This document shows, in pieces, positions 1 to 5,484 of a stretch of DNA of 6,429 nucleotides. Positions within the stretch are counted from its first letter, which is position 1; each line of letters starts with the position of its first letter. This DNA is from an uncultured archaeon. GTDB lineage: Archaea; Thermoproteota; Nitrososphaeria; Conexivisphaerales; CALBHZ01. The DNA lies in the NCBI GenBank assembly GCA_937892815.1, contig CALBHZ010000055.1, positions 1 to 6,429 of the forward strand, read 5' to 3'. The translations under genes and the position numbers were made by a program. The notes beneath the pieces were generated by a model, which worked only from the letters and a program-made list of their open reading frames with translations, had not been told where the DNA came from and did no database searches.

Positions 1-698
1 CCTAAATAGTGCTTCCTGACATGATCGTTTTGCTTTAGTTTGTCAACCGATCCTTCCAAAACGATTCTCCCATTTTCTAATACGTAAGCATAGTCTGCGA
101 GTTGTAAGGCATGCGTTACCAGTTGTTCTACTAGTAGCACAGTTATCCCTGCCTTCTTCAATAGCTCTATAGTTTCAAAAACCCTATCTACTAAGATAGG
201 GGCAAGGCCTAAGCTTGGTTCGTCAAATAGCAATATCTTAGGCTTAGACATGAGAGCCCTCCCTATTGCTAACATTTGAGATTCTCCGCCACTCAACGTT
301 TTAGCTACCTGATTTTCCCTTTCCTTCAACCTAGGAAATAGTTTGTATACTTCTTTCAAGGTTTCGAATCTTTCAGCCCATGCTTTCTTAGTGTACGCTC
401 CCATTAGCAGGTTCTCCTTTACAGTTAAGCTTGGAAATAATCGCCTCCCCTCCGGCACTACGCTTATTCCCTTCTCAGCTATCACATGAGGTGGTTTATT
501 GGTTATGTCTTCTCCATCTAAAATTATCTTTCCCTTAGCTACCTTCACTAATCCACATATCGCCTTTATTGTAGTAGTTTTGCCTGCACCGTTCGGCCCT
601 ATTAAGGAGACTAGCGATTTTTCCTCGACTTTTAACGATATATCCCATAGTACCTGTACCTTACCGTAGAACACGTCTACGTTTTTAACCTCTAACAT
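1..698 (-). CDS. livF: HAAT-family ABC transporter ATPase LivF (3' end cut by window edge)
   Basis: Cytoplasmic ATP-hydrolysing subunit of a branched-chain-amino-acid-type (Liv) importer; it would pair with LivG beneath the LivH/LivM channel. About 232 residues are readable. Walker A GPNGAGKTT is at 34-42, the typical LivF stretch VVPEGRRLFPSLTV follows, the signature LSGGE is at 135-139, and Walker B runs into D159-E160-P161. The H-loop position is Gln192 (VEQ), as is usual for LivF. The last readable residues, HYL followed by a likely G, match the normal LivF C-terminus, so only a few residues are missing. The ATG overlaps the livG stop (TAATG), and an excellent Shine-Dalgarno site lies 7 nt upstream, so translation is probably coupled to livG. 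The transported substrate cannot be read from this subunit; amino acids, amides, urea or a methylated amine are all possible. Confidence 0.95.
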   Translation of the reverse strand, partial: MLEVKNVDVFYGKVQVLWDISLKVEEKSLVSLIGPNGAGKTTTIKAICGLVKVAKGKIILDGEDITNKPPHVIAEKGISVVPEGRRLFPSLTVKENLLMGAYTKKAWAERFETLKEVYKLFPRLKERENQVAKTLSGGESQMLAIGRALMSKPKILLFDEPSLGLAPILVDRVFETIELLKKAGITVLLVEQLVTHALQLADYAYVLENGRIVLEGSVDKLKQNDHVRKHYL

Positions 699-1429
699 TA
701 CAAAGCACCTCTTCCAAGATATGCCTCTATTACATTCTTATCCCTTGAGACCTCCATAGGCGTTCCTTCAGCTATTTTCTTACCATAATGTAAAACCACG
801 ATCCTCTCGGATATGTTCATTACGAATTTCATTACGTGCTCGACTATTAACATCGTTATCTTCTTTCTTCTGTTAATATCTCTTAATAGATCTACGTAAA
901 AGCCTATTTCGATAGGCGTTAAACCTGCGGCGACTTCGTCTAGTAGTAAGAGGATAGGTTGAGTAGCTAAAGCTCTGGCAAGTTCCGTAAGCTTAATTTG
1001 AACTAAGTTGCAATCCGCGCACCTCCTATCTCTTATTTCGTCTATCCCTACGATGGATAATGCTTCGTCTACCAGCTTATCCACCTCATCTTCCCTATCA
1101 GTTACCTTGTAAGCCCCAACTCTAACTGCTTCCTCAACTGTGAGAGTAGGGAAGGGCTTTACTATTTGAAAGGTTCTCGCAATACCCATCTTCGCTATTA
1201 TGTGAGGAGGTTTTCCAGTTATTTCTACTCCATTGAAGAATACCTTTCCTCTATCGGGTTTGTAAAATCCCGTGATTACGTTAAAAAGGGTGGTTTTGCC
1301 GGCGCCATTAGGCCCTATTAAGCCAACGATTTCTCCTTCATTTACGTACATCGTTACGTTATTCAACGCTACTAATCCTCCAAAGGATTTAGTAATGCCA
1401 TCTACTTTAAGTAGCTCTCTTTTTTTCAT
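698..1429 (-). CDS. livG: HAAT-family ABC transporter ATPase LivG
   Basis: Second cytoplasmic ATPase of the Liv-type importer, 243 residues, close to the usual ~250. Walker A GPNGAGKTT is at 39-47, the Q-loop Gln is at 88 (ARTFQ), Walker B LLLLDE ends at D164-E165 and is followed by VAAGLTP, typical of LivG, and the H-loop His is at 198 (IVEH). The C-terminal EAYLG is also typical. The ABC signature region (about 138-150) is odd: where a glycine-containing motif such as LSYGQ or LTLAG is expected, it reads CNLVQIKLTEL, without glycine. The gene starts at ATG with GGAGGA 11 nt upstream, and it lies 50 bp downstream of the methyltransferase on the same strand. It may be read both from the upstream operon and from its own TATA box. 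Identification as LivG is secure; the transported substrate is unknown. Confidence 0.95.
   Translation of the reverse strand: MKKRELLKVDGITKSFGGLVALNNVTMYVNEGEIVGLIGPNGAGKTTLFNVITGFYKPDRGKVFFNGVEITGKPPHIIAKMGIARTFQIVKPFPTLTVEEAVRVGAYKVTDREDEVDKLVDEALSIVGIDEIRDRRCADCNLVQIKLTELARALATQPILLLLDEVAAGLTPIEIGFYVDLLRDINRRKKITMLIVEHVMKFVMNISERIVVLHYGKKIAEGTPMEVSRDKNVIEAYLGRGAL
705..711 (-). promoter_or_regulatory. Shine-Dalgarno site for livF
   Basis: Read on the minus strand this is GAGGTGC, seven bases before the livF ATG and inside the last codons of livG. It matches the archaeal 16S anti-SD (CACCUC). Together with the one-base TAATG overlap, it fixes the livF start and indicates that livG and livF share a transcript. 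Confidence 0.8.
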
Positions 1430-1440
1430 CCTACTAGTTT

Positions 1441-1446
1441 TCCTCC
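1441..1446 (-). promoter_or_regulatory. Shine-Dalgarno site for livG
   Basis: Minus-strand GGAGGA, 11 nt before the livG ATG, which is slightly long spacing. A start site set by the nearby TATA box would fall downstream of it, so the SD would only be used on transcripts reading through from the methyltransferase gene. Confidence 0.6.
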
Positions 1447-1455
1447 GAATTCTAA

Positions 1456-1464
1456 GTATAAAAG
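1456..1464 (-). promoter_or_regulatory. Possible TATA box for livGF
   Basis: Minus-strand CTTTTATAC centred about 30 bases before the livG ATG. Archaeal spacing would put transcription start about 5-8 bases before the ATG. It lies just past the T-rich tract that may end the upstream transcript. AT-rich intergenic sequence gives such boxes by chance, so this is tentative. Confidence 0.45.
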
Positions 1465-1468
1465 CTTA

Positions 1469-1481
1469 ACAATAAAAAATT
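1469..1481 (-). terminator. Possible T-tract terminator after the methyltransferase gene
   Basis: Reading leftward, the sequence at the methyltransferase TAA stop is AATTTTTTATTGT. Short T-runs without a hairpin are typical archaeal termination signals. The tract lies between the methyltransferase and livG, so it could set the ratio of enzyme to transporter ATPase, probably with leakage. Confidence 0.4.
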
Positions 1482-2868
1482 AATAGGGATAGCAAACTCC
1501 TAAGTCTTCTAGCTCCCTCTTAACCTTCTTATATAGCTGTATATATTCATCACTGGGTTTTAATGATTTTACGTCATAGCACTCAGGAAAGGTTTTGCCA
1601 AGAGGGGCTTTATCGATCTTATCCTCGTACTTCGGAAGTACTTTCTTAACTATCTCATTAACATCAGATCTCTTTAGCTTTGAATAGACGGCCGCTATGC
1701 CCGTCTCACAAGCCATTCTAGCCTCCATAGGCGTTGTTCTCTCGAAATGCTTATTTGAAGCGGAGGCGATCTCCCATAGAATTGCAGTTCCAGATACCGC
1801 GCTTACTAAGCCATGTAGAGCGGACTCGTAGAGGACCATCTCCGTACAAGGACCTGCAACAGCAAATCCGTTAGAACCTGATATCAGCTTTGTGTTGTTT
1901 GCAAGCGCTTGATAGCTTAAGCTCACTAACCATAGCATTTCTCTACTAGTATTATTAAAGTACCTAAAGTGAACGGGGAAGTAACAGGTGAAGTGTCCTT
2001 GATTGACTAGTAAACCTTGGAGGTGTGATGCAACGCCTATAACGGTGGTACCCTCAATTCCTGCGTAGACTCCGTAAAGAGGACCGGACAACGTTCCTAT
2101 TATACCTCCATATTGATTAAAATGTAGTGTTTTATTCAATAAATCATAATCGATTTTTAATTCGCTTATAACGGATACTAGCCTTAAATCCGTTGGCCTT
2201 GCTCCCCAAATCGGATTGCTAGATGCTATCTGTGAAGCTGCAGATAAAGCGGTCCCCGTAAGTATTATAGCTATGCCTGGCCTTCCTACCCTTACTGCTG
2301 CTTGTCTTGCATATTGTGCATGAACAACTCCCCCTTGTTGTTCGAAGGGAGAATGCGTTTTAGTGTATCCTCCTTCTACTTTATCTAAAATGGGCGTAGA
2401 TACGGCATCAGCTAAGGGTTCTTGCATATACGCCATAATCATATGTATGAAGTTCTCTTCTGAACACCTAACTCCTACAGGGGTGAAGAGGCAACCGGGC
2501 AATTTCGTATCTTCCACTTTTCTAGAGGTCCATATCCTCCTATCCTTCCCTTCTCCTATTTCTAGCCAATCGTTATAGTTCCACAAGGCCTCCTTTAGTT
2601 CCTCTTCAGTAAATATCATCCTTCTCTGAGTCGTCGTACAGTACGTACCGACTGTTAAGAAGAGGTCGACAGCTGCATTCCATACATCTTTAGCTAAGGA
2701 GTCATCGGAGGGAACGGGATTATTTGGATCGTACTTGATATCATATTCCTTAACGACCCTCTTTATATTGGGAATTAAGATCCTCTTATCGAAGTCCTTC
2801 TCTAAAACGATCGGTCCCGTTTCAGCTTTATGAAGAACCGATATAATTCTCCAAGGAGGTACGGGCAA
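1480..2868 (-). CDS. mtmB-like: Pyrrolysine-free MtmB-family methylamine:corrinoid methyltransferase
   Basis: Cytoplasmic methyltransferase of the monomethylamine methyltransferase (MtmB) family, 462 residues against about 458 for Methanosarcina MtmB. Recognisable conserved blocks are YCTTTQRR (76-83), SPFE (173-176), GRPG (195-198), SELKID (235-240), YAGIEGTT (268-275), AGPCTEM (338-344), MEARM (381-385) and GKTFPECYDVK (424-434), then EYIQLY and LEDLGV at the end. The family transfers a methyl group from a methylamine to Co(I) of a partner corrinoid protein, and that partner is encoded directly upstream. The key oddity is that residue 202, pyrrolysine (UAG) in MtmB, is Ile (ATA, 2263-2265), and there is no in-frame TAG. 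By my alignment from memory, the glutamates around pyrrolysine are also gone. The start is TTG with a perfect SD six bases upstream, directly after the corrinoid gene's TAG stop. The substrate is unknown; a quaternary or other methylated amine is plausible by analogy with pyrrolysine-free MttB enzymes. Confidence 0.88.
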   Translation of the reverse strand: MPVPPWRIISVLHKAETGPIVLEKDFDKRILIPNIKRVVKEYDIKYDPNNPVPSDDSLAKDVWNAAVDLFLTVGTYCTTTQRRMIFTEEELKEALWNYNDWLEIGEGKDRRIWTSRKVEDTKLPGCLFTPVGVRCSEENFIHMIMAYMQEPLADAVSTPILDKVEGGYTKTHSPFEQQGGVVHAQYARQAAVRVGRPGIAIILTGTALSAASQIASSNPIWGARPTDLRLVSVISELKIDYDLLNKTLHFNQYGGIIGTLSGPLYGVYAGIEGTTVIGVASHLQGLLVNQGHFTCYFPVHFRYFNNTSREMLWLVSLSYQALANNTKLISGSNGFAVAGPCTEMVLYESALHGLVSAVSGTAILWEIASASNKHFERTTPMEARMACETGIAAVYSKLKRSDVNEIVKKVLPKYEDKIDKAPLGKTFPECYDVKSLKPSDEYIQLYKKVKRELEDLGVCYPY

Positions 2869-3525
2869 CTATTCCACCTCCTTTCCGACGAACTTCATTG
2901 CAAGCTTAACGCCGTCCCAGGCGGTCTCTCCCCATCCATCCGCTCCTATCTCCTTAGCCCATTCCGGGCTCGTAGATCCTCCTCCAATTATAACCTTAAA
3001 CCTATCTCTAACCTTCAGCTCCTTGAGTATATCTATTACTTCTTTTTGAGCGGGCATCGTCGTAGTCATTAAGGACGAGAGAGCTATTATGTCCGCGTTA
3101 ACCTCTAGAGCTTTTTCAACTATCTTCATGCTCGGTACGTCTCTACCAAGGTCGTATACTTCAAACCCATAAATCTTAAGCAACTGAGCTAGCAAGTTCT
3201 TTCCTATATCGTGGATATCTCCGTATACCGTGGCGATCACTACTTTCCCTAATTTTTCTTTTACTCCTTCGGGAAGAGCGGATAGCATCATATTCATGTT
3301 TTCCGTGATAATGTCGGCCGCTACTAGCAGTTCTCCTAAGAAATACTCTCCCCTCTCGAATTTGTCTCCAATTATCTTAGCGGCCTTAGTTATCCCCTCC
3401 TCTATCGCGATCTTTACATCAATTCCCTTTGACAATATTTCTTCCGTTGCTTTTTTCGCCTCTTCTTCATCTAAATTGATTATAGACGCTCTAAGCCTTT
3501 CTATGACGTTTGCTTCTTGGCCCAT
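2869..3525 (-). CDS. mtmC-like: MtmC/MtbC-type B12-binding corrinoid protein
   Basis: Cytoplasmic corrinoid protein that carries a methyl group on cobalt between methyltransferases, 218 residues, the usual size. The N-terminal four-helix cap (B12-binding 2 / methionine-synthase cap domain) spans about 5-90, with GDKFERGEYFLGELL at 53-67 and NMNMM near 76-80. The Rossmann B12 domain (about 92-215) has the base-off motif D103-x-H105-x-x-G108, so His105 should be the lower cobalt ligand. SSLMTTTM (150-157) and GGG (181-183) complete the usual DxHxxG...SxL...GG set. The start is ATG, placed 25-30 bases after a good TATA box, so the mRNA should be leaderless. The stop is TAG, and the methyltransferase TTG follows at once in the same frame. 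The adjacency marks this as the methyltransferase's dedicated partner. Ile, Met or Ala variants of the core motifs were looked for and not found, so the protein looks functional. Confidence 0.95.
   Translation of the reverse strand: MGQEANVIERLRASIINLDEEEAKKATEEILSKGIDVKIAIEEGITKAAKIIGDKFERGEYFLGELLVAADIITENMNMMLSALPEGVKEKLGKVVIATVYGDIHDIGKNLLAQLLKIYGFEVYDLGRDVPSMKIVEKALEVNADIIALSSLMTTTMPAQKEVIDILKELKVRDRFKVIIGGGSTSPEWAKEIGADGWGETAWDGVKLAMKFVGKEVE
2875..2883 (-). promoter_or_regulatory. Shine-Dalgarno site for the methyltransferase
   Basis: Minus-strand AAGGAGGTG, an extended match to the archaeal anti-SD, six bases before the TTG. It sits in the last codons (K-E-V) of the corrinoid gene. 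It is the strongest SD in the window and supports TTG at 2868 as a true internal start, despite the rare start codon and the fused reading frame. Confidence 0.85.
3403..3413. repeat. Copy 1 of an 11-bp repeat containing the palindrome ATCGCGAT
   Basis: TATCGCGATCT occurs here, inside the coding sequence of the corrinoid gene, and again at 3612-3622 in the livH promoter, 209 bp away. Both carry the perfect 8-bp palindrome ATCGCGAT. The repeat is certain; a role is not. Confidence 0.5.
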
Positions 3526-3547
3526 CGTTTGCTTTCTACATTTTACC

Positions 3548-3557
3548 GTTTATAAGG
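3548..3557 (-). promoter_or_regulatory. TATA promoter of the corrinoid/methyltransferase operon
   Basis: Minus-strand CCTTATAAAC, with the purine-rich stretch GAAAA immediately upstream as a possible BRE. The TATA centre is about 27 bases before the corrinoid ATG, which places transcription start at or next to the A of ATG. No SD precedes this ATG, as expected for a leaderless first gene. Confidence 0.75.
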
Positions 3558-3562
3558 TTTTC

Positions 3563-3575
3563 AAAAATCATTTTT
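3563..3575. promoter_or_regulatory. AT-rich 13-bp palindrome upstream of the corrinoid promoter
   Basis: AAAAAT-C-ATTTTT is a perfect inverted repeat lying just upstream of the BRE/TATA of the leftward operon. Its position suits a regulator site or a promoter-strengthening AT element, but a palindrome of this composition can arise by chance. Confidence 0.25.
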
Positions 3576-3603
3576 TCAAGCTTTTCTCTTTTACTTCGTC
3601 TAA

Positions 3604-3613
3604 AGTTTAAATA
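3604..3613 (+). promoter_or_regulatory. TATA promoter of livHM
   Basis: AGTTTAAATA, with its centre 28-29 bases before the livH TTG, so the transcript should start within a few bases of it. The same AGTTTAAAT occurs at 6411-6419. The two divergent TATA boxes (this one and 3548-3557) are about 55 bp apart, which allows joint control of the enzyme operon and the permeases. Confidence 0.75.
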
Positions 3614-3622
3614 TCGCGATCT
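3612..3622. repeat. Copy 2 of the 11-bp repeat, in the livH promoter (possible operator)
   Basis: TATCGCGATCT, with the palindrome ATCGCGAT at 3613-3620, lies between the livH TATA box and its expected transcription start. That is the classic place for an archaeal repressor to block RNA polymerase. Its twin is at 3403-3413. Confidence 0.4.
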
Positions 3623-3637
3623 AAAAGTAGTCAAAGG

Positions 3638-4504
3638 TTGGAACCTATCCAGCTCGTTCAAAGCGTGATTTTTGGTATAATTATGGGGGGGATCTACGCC
3701 TTAGTTGCTATGGGTCTAGCCCTAGTATTCGGTGTAATGAACGTAATTAATTTCGCCCATGGAGACTTTGTTATGTTAGCTATGTATATTACCTATTTCC
3801 TATCTCTAATGCTTACCCTAGATCCAATATTGGTTCCTTTAATAACTATACCGATGTTTTTCGTACTTGGAATAGGAGTATATATGGGTACCTTGCATAA
3901 GATAGTGAGAGGGCCTGCTCTATCTCAAATAGCCGTTACCGTGGGATTAATGGTTCTCTTGAGAAACGTTACCCTAGCTTTATGGAGAGCTGAGCCAAAA
4001 GCTATACAATATACCGCCGTTGCAGGCTACTTCCACGTTGGACCGTTTATCTTTCCTACTAGCAGGTTATTTGGAGCTGTAGTGAGCATCTTAACTTTAG
4101 TTGCCCTCCACCTTTTCTTAACGAGGACGAAACTAGGATTAGCGATAAGAGCTACGGCAGAAGACGCCGATGCTGCTTCCTTATTTGGAGTTAACGTCAG
4201 GAACGTATACGCCTTTACCTTCGGTCTAGGTACAGGCTTAATAGCCTTAGCCGGAGCTTTGATTATGACCTTCCAAGAAGTTAACCCCTTAAGCGGTTTA
4301 CTGTACGGACTATTAAGCTGGGTTATCGTAGCGATGGGAGGACTTGGAGGGGTCGTAGGTGTATTCTTTTCAAGTATCATCCTCGCTATAGCCGAATCTA
4401 TAGGAATTACCTTTTGGGATCCTAGAGCTAGGGAGATCATCATCTACTTGATATTCATAATATTGCTTTGGGTAAGACCGACGGGCTTGTTCGCGAAGAG
4501 GTGA
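3638..4504 (+). CDS. livH: HAAT-family ABC transporter permease LivH
   Basis: Inner-membrane channel subunit of the Liv-type importer, 288 residues, a normal length. The N-terminus GGIYALVAMGLALVFGVM (17-34) followed by NVINFAHGDF (35-44) is the hallmark of LivH. About eight hydrophobic segments are visible (roughly 8-34, 43-60, 64-86, 96-115, 144-162, 188-211, 226-253, 266-280). The cytoplasmic coupling loop is about 167-188 (RATAEDADAASLFGV), and the C-terminus ends in VRPTGLF, a family trait. The TTG start is the only start codon after the upstream in-frame stop at 3608-3610 that gives the full N-terminus; it sits just after the predicted transcription start, so it is probably translated leaderless. 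The TGA stop lies within the SD of livM. Substrate specificity is not visible here, because it depends on a binding protein that is absent from the window. Confidence 0.95.
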   Translation: MEPIQLVQSVIFGIIMGGIYALVAMGLALVFGVMNVINFAHGDFVMLAMYITYFLSLMLTLDPILVPLITIPMFFVLGIGVYMGTLHKIVRGPALSQIAVTVGLMVLLRNVTLALWRAEPKAIQYTAVAGYFHVGPFIFPTSRLFGAVVSILTLVALHLFLTRTKLGLAIRATAEDADAASLFGVNVRNVYAFTFGLGTGLIALAGALIMTFQEVNPLSGLLYGLLSWVIVAMGGLGGVVGVFFSSIILAIAESIGITFWDPRAREIIIYLIFIILLWVRPTGLFAKR

Positions 4505-4506
4505 TC
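4498..4506 (+). promoter_or_regulatory. Shine-Dalgarno site for livM overlapping the livH stop
   Basis: GAGGTGATC is a full match to the end of archaeal 16S rRNA (GAUCACCUC). It contains the livH TGA and ends two bases before the livM ATG. Termination on livH and initiation on livM are therefore likely coupled, keeping the two permeases at equal amounts. Confidence 0.8.
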
Positions 4507-4508
4507 TT

Positions 4509-5483
4509 ATGGATAAGAAAAAGTTCTTGCCTACATTAGCCTTCTTAATACCTCTCGCACTATACCCTATTCTCATAAGCTTCAACAACTACTTTTTGAA
4601 CGTAGGCACGTTCATAGTAATCTACGCAACTATAGTTGCCGCATGGAACATAATCTGTGGATTTGCTGGACAGCTCGACTTAGGAGCCGGGGCTTACATG
4701 GGCATGGGGATCTTCATTACTGGGATTTTGCTTCTATGGTGGAATATCACCCCTTTAATTGGGATTATAGTTGGAGGCCTTGCGACCGCGGCTTTAGGAT
4801 TCGTAATAGGATATCCTACATTTAGATTTGGTGTGAGAGAAGTATGGTATGCTTTATCCTCCTTAGCTTTAGTTTCTATATTGCAGAAGCTCTTCTTAGT
4901 TTGGGAGCAGGTAGCTGGACCTGTTGAAAGAAGGCTTCCCTACTTCTCTGGAGAATGGTACTTAATGAGGTTTTATAACTTCTCAGTCTACTTCTACATG
5001 TCCTTAGCTCTTCTCATTATTACCTTGCTCTTAAACGTCAAGATAAGGTACTCTAAGATAGGGTATTACCTGTTGGCTATTAGAGAAAACGAGGAGGCTG
5101 CGGAGATGTTAGGGGTAGACGTAAGGAAGTACAAGCTTTTAGCTTTATTGATTTACAGCTTTATCGTAGGGTTAACCGGAGGAATTTTCGTTCTTATAGC
5201 CGGATACTATCATCCATCTCTCTTCGATCCTTGGGTAAGCATCCAGACAGCTATTTTAGGTATAGTAGGGGGATTAGGGGCCATTTACGGGGCTCCTCTT
5301 ACAGCCTTAATTATCTTAGGAATCCAGGAATATCTGAGGTTTACCTTAGGAGGAATTGTACAGGGCCTCCATTTGATAGTTTATGCAGTTATCCTAATTC
5401 TAGTCGTCCTCTTCAAACCGGAGGGGTTATCTGAGGTTTTTCGCTCGATTTATAAGAAAGCCGTGGCTTTGAAGGCTAAATGA
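4509..5483 (+). CDS. livM: HAAT-family ABC transporter permease LivM
   Basis: Second membrane channel subunit, partner of LivH, 324 residues, within the family range. The LivM motif N47-IICGFAGQLDLGAGAYMG (47-65) is present. The coupling loop is at about 189-210 (LAIRENEEAAEMLGVDV), GIVGGLGAIYGAPL is at 251-264, and the C-terminal KPEGL is at 303-307. About eight to nine membrane segments are visible (roughly 10-26, 31-52, 55-78, 81-102, 113-131, 161-176, 208-232, 244-273, 288-303). The ATG follows livH by four bases with an SD across the stop. The tail after KPEGL is basic (KK, K, K) and cytoplasmic. The gene runs head-on into the EamA gene with one base between stop codons and no visible terminator between them. 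Confidence 0.95.
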   Translation: MDKKKFLPTLAFLIPLALYPILISFNNYFLNVGTFIVIYATIVAAWNIICGFAGQLDLGAGAYMGMGIFITGILLLWWNITPLIGIIVGGLATAALGFVIGYPTFRFGVREVWYALSSLALVSILQKLFLVWEQVAGPVERRLPYFSGEWYLMRFYNFSVYFYMSLALLIITLLLNVKIRYSKIGYYLLAIRENEEAAEMLGVDVRKYKLLALLIYSFIVGLTGGIFVLIAGYYHPSLFDPWVSIQTAILGIVGGLGAIYGAPLTALIILGIQEYLRFTLGGIVQGLHLIVYAVILILVVLFKPEGLSEVFRSIYKKAVALKAK

Positions 5484-5484
5484 G

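Noticed and set aside
1480..2868. Pyrrolysine-containing MtmB
   Set aside because: The frame has no internal TAG, the Pyl202 position is ATA (Ile), and TAG serves as the apparent stop of two genes in the window (corrinoid protein and EamA).
2363..3072. Rightward open frames opposite the methyltransferase and corrinoid genes
   Set aside because: Short, without promoter or SD, and opposite strongly conserved coding sequence.
3230..3610. Rightward open frame of 126 codons opposite the corrinoid gene
   Set aside because: It lies antisense to a clearly conserved B12-binding protein, runs across both divergent promoters, and its low-complexity Ser/Phe-rich product resembles no family.
3526..3637. 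Cobalamin riboswitch or other structured leader
   Set aside because: The gap is too short, no conserved B12-box-like sequence or stable GC stem was seen, and both promoters predict leaderless mRNAs.
4027..4443. Leftward open frame of 138 codons inside livH
   Set aside because: Antisense to conserved LivH sequence; the Lys/Pro/Thr-rich product is a mirror of hydrophobic codons.
698..5483. Recent mobile-element insertion of the methyltransferase pair into a liv operon
   Set aside because: No transposase, terminal inverted repeats or target-site duplications flank 1480-3525, and base composition and codon style look like the neighbouring genes.
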